Notes under the pieces: generated by a model
Seen by the model: only the letters and a program-made list of their open reading frames with translations
The model's database searches: none
What the model was told of the DNA's origin: nothing
NCBI GenBank assembly: GCA_039720395.1
Contig: CM077826.1
Coordinates: forward strand, 39,026,790 to 39,090,789
Length of the DNA stretch: 64,000 bases
From: Liquidambar formosana
Taxonomy: Eukaryota; Streptophyta; Magnoliopsida; Saxifragales; Altingiaceae
Direction: 5' to 3'
Shown here: one piece after another, positions 34,400-46,480 of the stretch
Layout of the letters: the number at the start of each line of letters is the position of its first letter
Position numbering within the stretch: position 1 is the first letter of the stretch
Made by a program: the position numbers and the translations under genes

Positions 34400-36080
34400 T
34401 TTTCCTTTTTCTTTTCTAAAGGTAAGATGGGGAAAAAGGAAAGTGACATGATCACAGGTCAGCAAAACTAAGAATAGAGATAGCATGTAAGATTGATATA
34501 CATGCTGCACTCCAAAAAGCTTAGGCGACTTTTAAAGGCGTGAAACTTAATTTGCTTATATACTATTTGGTTGTTTATTCACAAATTAAATTGCATTTGT
34601 ACAAAAACAATATATGGCCCAAAACTTGGATCATTCATGTGGCCAGTTATTATTGTAGTACTATATATGTGCATCAACTTTCCACACCAAATCTTTGCAC
34701 AAACTTACAGATGAAACGGCGGAGCTAGCACACCCTTTTTTTATTGGGTTGAGCCATATAAGTTGGGAAAGAAAGTTAGTACAAGTAGCATTTTAATTTC
34801 CATTAAGAAATCTATCTCCCAATCTGAAAATTCTTAGCTTGGAGAGGATAAAAATTGAAAAAGTTTGTCATTGTGGTCTTATATATAAATAAATATATAT
34901 AGGGATAGGATCAACACACGACATCGTTGAAACTACAATATATATATATATAGGGATAGAAAATATTTTTGAACAAAAATTGTGAGGAAAAAAAAAAAAT
35001 AGTGGTGACAGAAAAGTGTTCTGCAATTCCTGGTGTAACCTATATGGAGTCAAGAAAGAGCAACTCTTATGCATTGGCATTATGCAATATTTGAAACTGG
35101 GGAACCTCAGACCATCATTAAGGATTTTGTTGAAAACAAATCTAGCCCCTGTTCCCCTTTTGCCCTGGATTTAGAGAATCTGGCCGAACCAAGATTTAAC
35201 TTTGTAGACATACAAGCCATAGTTTAGGTGTTGGGGTTAAGCACATTATCTCACAATGAATTAAAGTAGGTGTGCAGCGATTGCCATAATGTAATCCCTT
35301 TTAGAGGTGGTTGTCGCATTGATACAGGATCGCAAGTGTTTGTTTTACATGAATATCTTACCATTCATGGGGTGGTTAATTTCTGTTGCATTTGTACAAA
35401 AGGTATTGAAATCCAGCATAAATACAATGTTCATTCATGCAAAGAACAAGCCCAATCGAGCCTTTGTGATGGAGCTCGACCTCAATTAATCATGCAAAAT
35501 CAAGTTCATACAAGGTTAATTGAGGTTGGGAACCAATCTAAGCCTAAACAGCCAAATTCTTGGTTTGGTTGGTCTTCACCTCATAAGCAAATAGAATGGA
35601 GCAGGTTTTTTGGGAAGCAACCCGATCATAAATTTCTTTTGATAAGAAAATTTATTTATTAGATTCACAATTCTCTGGTTCAGTCAGATCAGTTTCCTGG
35701 AAATCGCTCAAAAATTTGAAGGGCAGATTCAAGATACCCTAAATGGTGGGACCTGCCCACTGGACTTTTGGGCTATTCTTTGCCTGTTGAAGCTTGCTTG
35801 TTTTACATTCACAAGACGCATATAGACAAGCACACACACAAAAAGGAGCCATGGAAGAATTAATAACTATCTTTGAATATCTCTGCTTGTGATTTGTAAA
35901 ACCTCTGGTCTACATATTCACGCCTGCAGTAATGCACGAGGACAGGACTTATTTCAAGCACATTTAGACTGTACTTTAAGAGACACAAGTAAATACTGTA
36001 CTTTAAGAGAAACAAGTAAATAAAAATTATTTAAAATTCTCCGATGTTACCCAGGAAAATTAGAACCCATGACGACCTCT
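34400..36080. other. Intergenic stretch without a supported gene
   Basis: Contains TA-rich microsatellites (about 34880-34960) and a 130-codon ORF at 35270-35662 with no recognisable domain. Its composition matches the surrounding intergenic sequence, so I do not call it a gene. 35820-36080 may include the 3' flank of the acyl carrier protein gene. Confidence 0.4.
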
Positions 36081-36202
36081 TTCAAATTTGGACAAAATGT
36101 TTGGCGAAGTTGGAAACAAAAACAAAACATGGTTTTCTAATAACCATACTGGCTTTCAAATGACTACATCCTTTCTAGATATGTTGTTGAAACCAATACA
36201 GC

Positions 36203-37076
36203 CTAATTTGCAGCTGCCTTCACTTTCTCAATCATATCCGCAGCATCTTGAACAGTTGCGATGTTCTCAGCTCCCTCTTCTCCGATTGACACTCCAAACT
36301 TCTCTTCCAAAGCCATCATGATTTCAACCTGATCATATTTTACATAATCACCAGTCAATATCATTGCAATAGATCGATAGTATATGAAAATGCAATTACA
36401 GTCGGTTGGGTATGTTGTTTTTGAAACATTGAAACTGTGTATGAAAGTGATGTAGATGCAATTACAGTGTCGAGGGAATCATGCGCCCAAATCCACAAAC
36501 TTGGTTTCAGGAGCCACCGTGCTTTCATCAATGGACAGTTGCTTCGCAATGGTGCTTTGGACGGCTTTCAGAGTTTCTGGTTGAGCCTGCGCGCACATAT
36601 TGCATCAATCAATATTACACTAGATTAGAAAAATAAAATAAAAAATAAAAAAGGTTTGAGACAAATTAGCAAGCGAATACGAATTAATTGGTTTATATGA
36701 AAGTGGTAAAAGAATTGGGTGACTGAAAAAAAAGGTTACAATGGAGCATGAGATTGTAGTCTTGAAGCAACTTGGGAGTGGGGATGATCTCTTTGCTGCC
36801 TTTGTGATTTTGATGCTAGGCACAAGTCTTAGCCCACGTACCATAGGACCTCCCTGCATTTGAAACAAGCAATTTTTTAGATCAAATCAATTTACTCTCT
36901 TTGCACGCGCGCACGCAGACGTACACACACACAAGAGAAAAATAAATAAATAAAATAAGTTGGACGGCACTTACAATGGTAGAGAAGCTGTTAAGTCTGG
37001 CAGTGATGCATCCGACCTTGGGAGTGCTGGGGAGAGTGGCAATAGGGGATGGGCAAGTCGAAAGAAAGGAAGCCAT
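36203..37076 (-). CDS. Plastid acyl carrier protein, four exons, frame broken by one extra base
   Basis: Minus-strand exons 37076-36975, 36853-36740, 36586-36466 and 36328-36203 have GT-AG borders. Exon 1 and part of exon 2 encode a serine/threonine-rich plastid transit peptide starting [11 protein letters not shown]. Exon 3 starts [17 protein letters not shown] and exon 4 encodes [20 protein letters not shown] to the stop. The mature domain is the acyl carrier protein of plastid fatty-acid synthesis, whose DSL serine carries phosphopantetheine. Exon 3 is 121 nt instead of a multiple of three: the plus strand reads GAATCATGCGCCC where GAATCAGCGCCC would keep the frame, an extra base at about 36482, immediately before the DSL codons. 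As written, translation stops there. Without it the product would be 153 residues, normal for the family. Everything else is intact, so a sequencing error is as likely as a recent pseudogene. Confidence 0.9.
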
Positions 37077-37180
37077 TAGAAGATAATTGGAGAAGGAAGA
37101 AAGGAAGGAGGAGAATAAAAGCTTATAGTGGGGAGAAGTAGAGCTGATGCAGAGAATAAAAGGCCCATTCAAGGGATTCA

Positions 37181-37190
37181 CTTTATAAAG
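37181..37190 (-). promoter_or_regulatory. TATA box of the acyl carrier protein gene
   Basis: CTTTATAAAG (TATA core) lies about 105 bp upstream of the ATG at 37076 on the minus strand, a normal plant distance. No other core element was identified. Confidence 0.55.
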
Positions 37191-37533
37191 CTGTTAGAAA
37201 CATAAGTAGCCTAAATGGAGGGGCGAAGAATACAAAGCAGCGTGCCGTTTTGGCCAGGAATTGGGCGGTCGGTTCCATATATGCTGTCTTCTTGTGCTCG
37301 TAACTCCCAAACAAAAGTTGCCAACTTTATTCGACTTATTATATTGGTTCAAAGTGAACTAAGCTTATTCCACTCACGCTGGGCCATTATATTACACTTA
37401 GTTTCTGTCACTAGGGGTGAGATTCGTGGGACCAGCGTAGGTCACACTCCCATGGGGGTGAGAGAAGAACGTTGTTTAAGCACAAAACCAGCGTTACATA
37501 AATAGTTTGTTGACGAAGGTTTTCTCCAGCCGA

Positions 37534-37606
37534 GGGGATGTAGCTCAAACGGTAGAGCGCTCGCTTTGCATGCGAGAGGTACGGGGTTCGATACCCCGCA
37601 TCTCCA
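37534..37606 (+). tRNA. tRNA-Ala (anticodon UGC)
   Basis: The 73-nt sequence folds into a full cloverleaf. The acceptor stem is GGGGATG/CATCTCC with one G-U pair and discriminator A. The D arm is in TAGCTCAAACGGTAGAGC. The anticodon stem CTCGC/GCGAG holds loop TTTGCAT, with anticodon TGC at 37567-37569. The T arm is CGGGGTTCGATACCCCG. Internal promoter boxes A (TAGCTCAAACGG) and B (GGTTCGATACC) are intact. There is no intron and no encoded CCA, as expected for a nuclear gene. Confidence 0.97.
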
Positions 37607-38087
37607 CTATAACATCTCTTTCTCGGGTTTAACTTTTAAATTGTGCCGTTCCCAAAAGAAGACTGACATCTCTAACTTCTCTCTCTCAGCACGGCGCCAA
37701 AAGAGGTTGGTTAGTTCGTTATTTTTCTCCACCTTACCTTATGTCATATGTTTTTTTTTTTTATTCTGTATTGGGTGACTCATGTCTTAATTGCTTCAAT
37801 TTCAATGGGGGCCTCATGGGTTTGAAATGATACCTCTCTTTTTTTCATATGGGCTGCCAAGTGTTTGTCTTAATGTCGCTAAAAGGGCTACGAAATGCCA
37901 CCGTCTTCATTCGACTAACCTAATAATCGTAGAATGATTGACATCGTGTGTGTGTGTGTGTGTTTTTGCTGCATATGGCATGTGTGTATACCTTTATACT
38001 CACACGATTTGAGTAGCTTTTCATTTTGTGCAATTCCTTAAAATGACTGTAGTTTGTGTGTCAGGTTGTGGGTAGTCGCATAAGATC

Positions 38088-41000
38088 ATGTTCAGTTCTA
38101 GAATTTCTCAGCTTGGCGCTCAGATGATCAAGGACCTAAGGAAAGGTATATCCTTCATTCTTGAAATATTATAATTTGTCTTTCACTTGCCTATAATGCT
38201 AAGCAAGTGGTCAACTTCGTTGGATGTGGATCCTATGTTTTGTCGTAGCAGTATGTGAAATGTGTCTGAGTACTATATTTATCTGTAATGAGATCAAAAG
38301 CGGTATTTTGTTTGTGAGGTTTTTGAGGAGGGTGACTTTCTACTTTGTCCTTGTTGATTGTTTGGAGTTTTTAGTTACCTCTACATGAATATATAATGTT
38401 GGTTGAATGTGTAATGTGGGTGAATTTAGTGGAGGGACTAATAGACTGATATTGAGTGTTGGATTGCATGCCTTCCCTCAAGATATGCATGAAATTGATA
38501 GGAAGTTCATGTAGGCTAATTTGTCCATAATTGGAAAATAGAAGTGCCTATGCTTGACCACTTTTGTAGTCTAGTTCTTAAAGATTATTTTACAAAACAT
38601 TGTAATTGATGACCCCTTACTTGACGCCCTCTATATCTTTTGACAGAATAATGAATTATGTTAATTCATTTCTTTAGGTGTGGATTCTTCTCTAGAGATT
38701 GCTATATATATTTGGGGTTTTCTTGGTGTTGAAATGAAATTAGTGTATATATATATATATATATATAGATATATATATATATATATAGATATTATATATA
38801 TTTTTTTTAACGGGGGAACCATCCTACGGTAGGGCCCTTTGGACCCAAAATTAGTATATATATTTAATGCTTGCTTGGGTATCAAAATGAAACTAGATGG
38901 TTATAGTTTATCTTACATATTATTGAAGGCATAAATCCATCACCATGAATGGGATTATTTTAAAAAGTTGAAGAGTCATCTCCATAGCTAATGATATAGG
39001 ATTAATTTTAGAAATTCAAGAAATGTCTCTATTTTAAATTTTTACTCTCATTTGTGATAATGGTTATAATTCTCTTGAATTTTCCTATTCAAGATGATGA
39101 ATTTGTCCACAAAATTATATGCAAAACGCGATGAAATAATTCAATTTACTTGGGATGTCCAAATAAGCCCTTAAAAAATCAGTTTTGCTCTCAAATGAAG
39201 AACAATTTTCCCTCTGCCTTAGTTTCATTTTCATTTATTTTTCTTGTGTGTTTACACCCAAATTTTACTGCCAAGATGAGTGGCCTGGGCGGAGCCACAT
39301 ATAGTTAAAGAACAGACCATGGATGAACGACATGTGGCATCAATCAGTGGGCCAAATAAGGAAAAGAAGAGAAACATGACCAACCAATAATATGCAGCCA
39401 AGTGGTTTGAGAAAATTCGAACATGTGTATCACTATGGCCAGATGGCATTCATGGAAAAGACAGTTTCAGATGATTGAGGTATGTGGAGAAACACTGGAA
39501 AAACTGCCAATAACTGCTGCTGGACTTGAGATTATAAAAGGAAAAGGGGAATATTCTAAGGGGATGATTGGAAACAAGATAAGAAACTCCCAACTTTGTT
39601 CCTCTTTTTATAAAATAACGCTTACTCAGTAATGGAACAAGCATCTGTTTAATTTTTCCATGTTTCTGCACTGTACTTTTCAATTAATGAAGGTCTCAAG
39701 GTTTTGGATGTGAAGATTGAGATTAGTGTTTTTTTGTTTTATTTTCAATTGCTTTGTCTTGCACTTTAGTTGCTCAATTATTTTAGTAAAGTCCTCTCCA
39801 TTGAGACAGTCAGAGCCTATTGAACGCGGGTTCCCCAAGCTTCCAAGAGTTGCCTGACTCACTGGACTTTGATCAATTTATTTAATCAAACCTCAGGACA
39901 ACCAGTGCAAGGAAAGCAGGTCTGGTGGATGAAGTGGAATTTTAATTCAATTTGACTCTAGAAAAACTTTCGGCTGAGCATTATGATAATGATCTTTTGC
40001 AAGTTATTGTTTTCTGTATTTTATAAGTATGGTTTAGAATTATTTTTGAGAATAAGATCTCATATACAGCTTCCATATTACATTTTCTTTTTCAATTGTT
40101 ATTGGAATTTGAAAAAAATTGTACTTCCAACTACTTTTAAACACCTTATTCTCTAAGTTGTCTGGGATTCTCAAATGTTTTCTTTCGGCAGGTCCATTGA
40201 CATCTACACCGGGAATGGCATATATGCATGTATTTTACAATCGTTATTTCAAGCCTCTGGTTAGTATTTTTTTTTTTTTAATTTCATATTTGTTCTGAAT
40301 AATAATTCTGTTTCTTTGCACCATTTCACCTACGAAGTCTGCCAATGTTATTCAGCACCAATTAATAATGAATCTCTTATAATAATAATAATATATATAT
40401 ATATATATATGCATCTGGGCATTTGATCAGTCTATATATTATAATCTTATAAGTTCATCCAGTGCTCTATAAAATCAGCCTGGCTACTGAGGGAAGTGCA
40501 GTAGGCCATGACTAATACTTATGGTGGAAAGATAAATTTTATTAAGAATATATTTCTTTAACAACTTATTTGTATTTGAAAATATTTTAAAATCATTTTA
40601 TGTCCTTCTGTGTATTCTATTTCCTACTGGATACATAATCCAAGTGGAGCGTACCATGTGCATGCCCCAGGCCAAAGGGAGCGGATGGTAAGATAGGCTA
40701 GTTCTTCTCTTCCACTATTGGACATCTCAAATGTGTGGCTTTGAAGAATTATTCTTGTACTTTTCTTGCATTCCTCCTCATAATATATTGATTCTTTTGT
40801 GGGACTTACTTTGATGTTTAATCAGTTTTTAAATCAAACTATTGTATCTACTACACATTTCATACCCTTTTCTTTTTTTAATGCTCCAAATCTCATATTT
40901 GAACAGCCGTTAGAAAGAAGAGTTCTAGCTTTATGTCACAAATTTTTTCCCTTTTTTTACAGAAGAGTCAACCTTTCTCTACCACTGCTGCTAACATTGC

Positions 41001-41267
41001 TCATGAAGAAGGGAATGAAGAAGAGAAAAGGTAAGTTCTTGCTATCCTAATCTATATGGTAAGGATCTTAGGAGCAGGAACCTTCTATTAAGGGCGCCAC
41101 TCCTGCTTTGGAACCACGATTCCGTGCTTCCAAGTTGGAACCACGATTCCGTGCTTCCAAGTTGGAACCTTGGAAGAACCTCAATTCTTTCTCGAGAGAA
41201 TCTCGGTTCTAAGTAAGACGGAACCTTATGATGGAGGGAGGAAGGCAAGGCCATGACCACCCCCCCC

Positions 41268-41315
<48 letters not shown>

Positions 41316-44224
41316 GAAAAAAACTAACCTCATTTTAACTTTAACTAACATGGAAAAAAGTTTCTAGTAATAATAGGATTCTCATTAAATCGTATTAGAT
41401 TAATGCTTAGTTAAAGACTTGATACTTTTCTTCGGGAAACAAAAAAGGAAGAAGAAGAAGGGTAAAATCATGCTCTCTTTCTCTACATTAGTGTGACTTC
41501 TCAAAAGAACACTCTTTTGCACTTCTGTTTTTTTCTTTTTGCTTTATTTATTTATTTATTTAATTTCTTTGTAATTCTAAGGAACTATAAGATTTTGCTT
41601 GAATTTTCCTTACACTTTCATCTCACAAAATATCATATTGAGGTCACACAACATATATATATATTTTCCACAAATGCTTCTTGCATGCCCCAAACCTTTG
41701 ACTCTTCTATGTTTCCCTGCTTCCTCGACCTCGACCTCGACCCAGCCCCTGCTCTTGCTTCATGCTTCTATGGTAAGGACTAGTTGTAGAAACATGATGT
41801 TTCATGAAAATGAGTTGTTCTAAAGAAAAAATTTCAGAAAACATTTTTCAAGAATACATTCCCAAACATGTTTTCTACTTATTTTCTGTTTTTTGTGACT
41901 CTATTAACAGAAAACTATTTTCAAATACAAGATCCAACAGGCCTGTGGCTTTTGGAACTGGATTTTTTCTGCTTATAATATGGAAGCATAAATATTATTG
42001 AAAGAAAAGGGAAGAAATAGGTGGAGAGGAGTGTTAAGTTTCCAACTTAAAAACCTAAGCTTGTAAGTGGAGGACCTAGGTATATGAAGCTATGTCAAAC
42101 CCAATATTTGGGCGATGTGGGATGTATATTTCCAACACTCCCCCTCGTGTGGGCTTAACATATGCCTATCACGCGGGCAACAAATGTGGACAACATGCTC
42201 TGATACCATGTTAAGTTTCCAACTTAAAAGCCTAAGCTTGTAAATACAGGGCCCAAATAGTTATAAGAAGCTATGTCAAACCCAATATACCAATGCTAAG
42301 TTTCCAACTTAAAAGCCTAAGCTTGCAAGTGGAGGGCCCAAACAGGTATATGAAGCTATGTCAAACCCGATATTTGGGCGATGTGGGATGTATATTTCCA
42401 ACAAGGAGGTCATCTACTCCCAAGTACTAAATGAAAAAGCTAAATAAATAAATAAATAAAGGAACCTAAACAGGTAGGGAAAGGTAAAAGAACAAAAAAA
42501 TTTCTTAAAATGGAAAAGTGGACGCCATCTATGAGAAGGGGCCCAAAATCTCCAAAATATTATGTAAACATCTCCAACATCCATATGTGTAGAATTAACA
42601 CCAACTAAACTCAACTGGAAGTCCAGAAACATCTCTTCGAATTTCTAGATAGTGTAGTCGCCTTTGGAGGGTAAATTACCTACTGAGTTTGTTAAATGGA
42701 TTACTTGCACTGCTAAATCAGAAAGCTGCTCAGGCAATGGTATTACCCCCACATGAGAGACATCTATGGGGTTTTTGGCATCAAAATTTGGATATTTGTA
42801 GACGAGGAATAATAAGCCTTTACTTTCCTTTACGTTCTATCCAACGATAGAACAAAAAATGATAAAGTCTTTCATTCTTTTTCTGTTCAATCAAAACAAA
42901 AATGAGCAATTCTGTAATTCTATAGGGTTGAATAAAAATTAGATTGACCATTTGATATAATTGCTATGCTTAGTGTGTGACTCGTTGGTTTTTTTTTAGG
43001 GTTAGGATTCAAAAAAAAAAAAAAAAAAAAAATGGACCAACCCATAGTATAAACTAATAACTATAGAACTAATAACTAACTCATCGTTTCGTATTATCTG
43101 GATCCAAAGACCGGTCAAGATATGATATATTGGTCATATCATTGTAGCAACTGATTGAAATCCCTTCTTTTCTTTTCTTCTTCTTCTTCCCTCTTCTTTT
43201 TTTTTTTTTTGTTTTTTGGGCACATAAACAAAAGAAAAACCAAACTAATTGGGTCTGCAGTTGCATTATTTTTCTGATCTCTTTATACTCTCATGTTTGA
43301 TTCTTCAGAATATCTGTCACATTTGTCCTCAAAAATGGGGAGAAACAGCATATTAGGGTCCCCATTGGAATGTCTATGTTAGAAGCTGCCCATGAAAATG
43401 ACATAGATCTTGAAGGTAAGCACTTAGTGAATATCCTTTGTTTCGTACCTTATTATAGCCCTTTTCAATTTCTTCTTGATAATTTTTTTTCCCCTACTAT
43501 AATAAACTAGTTTTATACAGTTCATGATAGACATTAGTGAACCTTTTAGGCATCGTGATTTATTGGCTAACCTTTCAGAACTTTGTGACAATGAGACACT
43601 AGTGACCCTTTAAAGTACGTTTTCTAGATTGCACATTTCATAAACTAAACAATTATAATGTCATTGTAGGAGCATGTGAAGGATCGATTGCCTGTTCCAC
43701 TTGCCATGTGATTGTGACGGTATGTTAATGAAAACCTGTGTTATTAAGAGGGCAAAAAATGTAGCCAAGGCAATATTTATTAGAGCACAAGGCAACCAAT
43801 ACAACATGTCATTCTGCCATGTTTAGCTCGTGTGCAGTGAATCTTACTTTGACAACATTCCTTCTCTTGCCAAATTGTCGTCTTTTTTTTTTTTTTTTTT
43901 TACCTATAATAGTGAGGTATTAATGTGCTGAAATGTGACACTAACTTCTGATACTCTTGGTTAGGATGTTGAATACTACAATAAACTAGAAGATCCAACA
44001 GATGAGGAGAATGACATGTTGGATCTTGCTTTCGGTCTCACACAAACGTAGGCCTCTTTTATCTTGAAACTGGCCAAGAAATACTCCCACTCTTTTTAGT
44101 GTAGTAAAACTCTTTAGTCATTTTTTTTTGCAGGTCTCGTCTGGGTTGTCAATTGATTGCAGGACCTGAACTTGATGGAATTCACTTAGCACTGCCTGCT
44201 GCCACACAAAATTTTTCTATTTGA
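38088..44224 (+). CDS. MFDX: Mitochondrial [2Fe-2S] ferredoxin (adrenodoxin-type), seven exons
   Basis: Exons 38088-38145, 40192-40259, 40963-41030, 43309-43415, 43670-43719, 43965-44047 and 44134-44224 sum to 525 nt, encoding 174 residues, with consistent phases and GT-AG introns. The N-terminus (MFSSRISQLGAQMIKDLRKG) is basic and hydroxylated, like a mitochondrial presequence. The ferredoxin fold starts at ISVTFVLKNGEK. Cluster ligands appear as C-x5-C-x2-C (ACEGSIACSTCHV) plus a fourth Cys in TSRLGCQL. The acidic partner-binding segment EDPTDEENDMLDLA is typical of adrenodoxin. Plant members take electrons from adrenodoxin reductase and serve mitochondrial steps such as biotin synthesis and Fe-S assembly. 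Intron 3 carries a TRIM and plastid DNA. A 5' untranslated intron acceptor may lie at 38061-38064. The only other copy here is the pseudogene at 56727-60744. Confidence 0.95.
41109..41163. repeat. Tandem duplication in ferredoxin intron 3
   Basis: GGAACCACGATTCCGTGCTT and its following CCAAGTT occur twice back to back (unit about 27 bp). The surrounding block 41050-41310 has no counterpart in copy 2. Confidence 0.8.
41260..41305 (+). repeat. Oligo(dC) tract
   Basis: 46 bases, all C except a T at 41268; the longest pure run is 37 C (41269-41305), followed by an A run. It lies in an intron of the ferredoxin gene and could form an i-motif or, on the other strand, a G-quadruplex. Confidence 0.92.
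42032..42403 (-). mobile_element. TRIM (terminal-repeat retrotransposon in miniature)
   Basis: A 372-bp element on the minus strand is flanked by AGGAG (42027-42031, 42404-42408). On the minus strand the LTR begins TGTTGGAAATATACATCCC and ends AACTTAACA. The plus-left LTR is 42032-42137; the plus-right LTR is 42209-42403, enlarged by an internal tandem copy. Between them lie only 71 bp. These contain the primer-binding site TGGTATCAGAGC (reverse complement at 42197-42208, all 12 bases matching the usual initiator tRNA-Met site) and a polypurine tract ACGAGGGGGAG. It has no coding capacity and depends on another element's enzymes. Confidence 0.95.
42762..43240 (+). other. Plastid DNA insertion (NUPT): rps3 end, spacer, rpl16 exon 1 and intron
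   Basis: 42762-42812 encodes the C-terminus of plastid ribosomal protein S3 (IYGVFGIKIWIFVDEE, stop). The rps3-rpl16 spacer follows, then rpl16 exon 1 ATGCTTAGT (42966-42974) and the start of its group II intron GTGTGACTCGTTGG, with intron sequence recognisable to about 43155. Gene order and orientation are those of the plastid rpl22-rps3-rpl16-rpl14 cluster. Copy 2 of the duplication lacks this DNA and has about 85 unrelated bases instead, so it is a nuclear insertion in ferredoxin intron 3, not plastid contamination. The right border is blurred by a pyrimidine-rich tract (43160-43220). Confidence 0.9.
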
Positions 44225-44899
44225 CATATTTGGACTGAAACCACATTGGAAATCTTCTGGTATGAAGACGGCAAGACTAGAGGTCCTGGATGAGATGTGC
44301 CAATTTTGTAGCATCTTAGTTGATTAAAGGTCCTTCACAGTAAAGACGTAAAGTAGTCACTCAATAATGGTTATTCCTCCTCATTATGTTTGCGGACAAA
44401 ATATTCAACTGCAAATGAATTGGAGCCTTATATTTCTGTAAGACATTTCTACAGTTATTCACTGCAGATTAATTCATTACTCTTTTATTTTTCTTTTTTC
44501 CTTTTTTCCTTTTTAAATTCATTGCTTGAATGACCCTGTTTTATTAATTTTTATATGGCTACATTTTTTTTGGAAATGGGACTCAGTTCTACTGTAATTT
44601 ATGGGAAATATCTCAAACTTTGGTGACCATCTTCTTCCCAGGGCTTCTTGAGCCACCGTGGGTCCTCTGCCAAAGAAGCTTGTATATGGGAGAATTATCA
44701 ACAACCGAGAGATTAGGCCCAAAACAACACGAGGAGATCAACAATATTCATAGTATCGAATCTTTAGAGATGCCCACGACCCCCATAAAAAAAGAAAAAA
44801 CAAAAAAAAAAAAAAAAAAGGTTTTAGGAGATTTACATAAACCTTCAATAGTTTTAATGAGATGCAAAGATTATTAGATTACCTTTCCTCGAAAAAAAT

Positions 44900-45296
44900 T
44901 CCAAAATGACGAGCAGCGCCCCGGTTTTGGTATTCACCGTGGGCCTCACGAGGACTACCCAAAAGCATGAATTAAAATGGCAGTAGTATGATGCCATCTC
45001 TTAATATTTTTCCCTCCTCTAAAAATTTTACATAGATTTCCAGCAAAAGGCTTGCATATATAAGCTCTACAAGAGGGTTCACGAACCTTAATATTTTATT
45101 TTGGAATTAAGTTTTTGGGTTTAAAATTTAGCAATCGGGGTAATGTGTAAGAACCATACAAGTTAGCCTTGTTTGGTGCACATGTCATGGATAAATGAGG
45201 ATTCTATGGGAAACTTTATGTTTTGATCATGCACTCTATTACTCTAGGGACAACTTTCTATTCTTAGTCACCAAAAAAAATAAAAAATAAAAAAGA
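44900..45296. other. Downstream flank of the ferredoxin gene
   Basis: Shared with copy 2 up to about 45043, then unassigned AT-rich sequence to 45296. Confidence 0.5.
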
Positions 45297-45522
45297 GGAT
45301 AAATTACACAAAACCTTCTTTTAGTATGACTCTTATCACTATACCAACTTTATTTCAAAAGTGAACCCCAAAAAAATAAAAAAATAAAAAAAAAGCCCTT
45401 ATACCATCCCAGGGTATTTTTGTCAATCCAGATAATTACAAGGGTTTTTTTGTTGAGTTTCAGAATAGGAGTAAAGTGGAAAACGGTAATAATAAGAGAG
45501 GTTTTTTGTAATTAACCTCTCA
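45297..45522. mobile_element. Probable short foldback MITE
   Basis: GATAAATTACACAAAACC near 45297 is inverted as GGTTTTTTGTAATTAACC near 45500-45522, enclosing about 200 bp of AT-rich non-coding sequence. No target duplication was resolved. Confidence 0.45.
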
Positions 45523-46480
45523 AAAATAAATAACAAACAAAAAACATGTTTGGGAACATGTTCTTAAAATTTGTTTTCAAAATAATTTTTCTTAAAAATA
45601 GCTCATTTTCAGAAAGTACATAAAAGTAACGTTCTTGACTTCTTGGTTTCAATTTTCTGTGTAACAAAGGCCCAAATAAAAGCATTCTCAATGGTCTGTG
45701 TTATTTTGCTTGTACTATATCCATTTTAGCATATACTATAGTGTCAAATACTATAATTTAATACAATGTGTTTCAATGGTGTAAATAACACAAGGGCTAA
45801 GCTATTGTCACCACATAAAATACTCTAAACCTCTCACAAATTAAATCCTCTCAAATTTTGCTGTAAGCATCCCCTATCTTCCTAAAATACCCTTAATAAT
45901 AAATCTGAAAACCATTTTCCACCCCACCCCCAACCCATCCCTCTCAAGCCCCTTTCCCTTTGGATTCGCACTCTTTAGAATTAGGAAGACAGAGCCAGCC
46001 CCTTTCCCTTTACCACAACCGATGACAACGTCCTTATCCACGATTCATTGGAAACTGACATCAACACGAACAATTTTAAAATGAGATTTGTATAGTTAAG
46101 TTGTTCAGTATTTTAAAATAAAAAGACACAAGTTTGTTCGGATTTTGGAGTTGAACAACATCCATTTGTTTGGAAAATCTTAAAACATGAGTTTTTTAAG
46201 GCGTTCAGAATTTTAAAACGAAACAAAAGAAATTTGTTTGGATTTATAAATTGGAACGCGTTAAAAGCGTTCGATGTTACAGAAATGAACACTTTAAACA
46301 TGTTTGGATTTGAGAATCTGAACAAGGCGAAATTCAACATATGAAAAAATGAAGTTAAACTCGACAAATACTGTATAAATACTTACCTTTGGGCTACTAA
46401 TACCATTCTAACAATGCTTTTCTCGTCCATTATTCAATATAACATAAAAAAATACTAATTTTTCATCTACATATGAATTT

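Larger units (their letters stand above)
37765..45043 (+). repeat. Segmental duplication, copy 1 (ferredoxin gene region)
   Basis: This block is alignable by eye to 56340-61580 in the same orientation, including exons, most introns and both flanks. Copy 1 is longer because it has a TRIM (42032), a plastid DNA insertion (42762), a C-tract region (41040-41310) and sequence deleted from copy 2 (about 40249-40900). Borders are approximate, set where similarity fades into low-complexity sequence. Confidence 0.88.

Noticed and set aside
35270..35662. A 130-codon open reading frame between the DRM-type and acyl carrier protein genes.
   Set aside because: No recognisable domain, no splice or promoter context, and intergenic-like base composition.
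42966..42974. A possible functional rpl16 gene start in the ferredoxin intron.
   Set aside because: Only the 9-bp exon 1 and part of the plastid group II intron are present, with no exon 2, so it is inert plastid-derived DNA.
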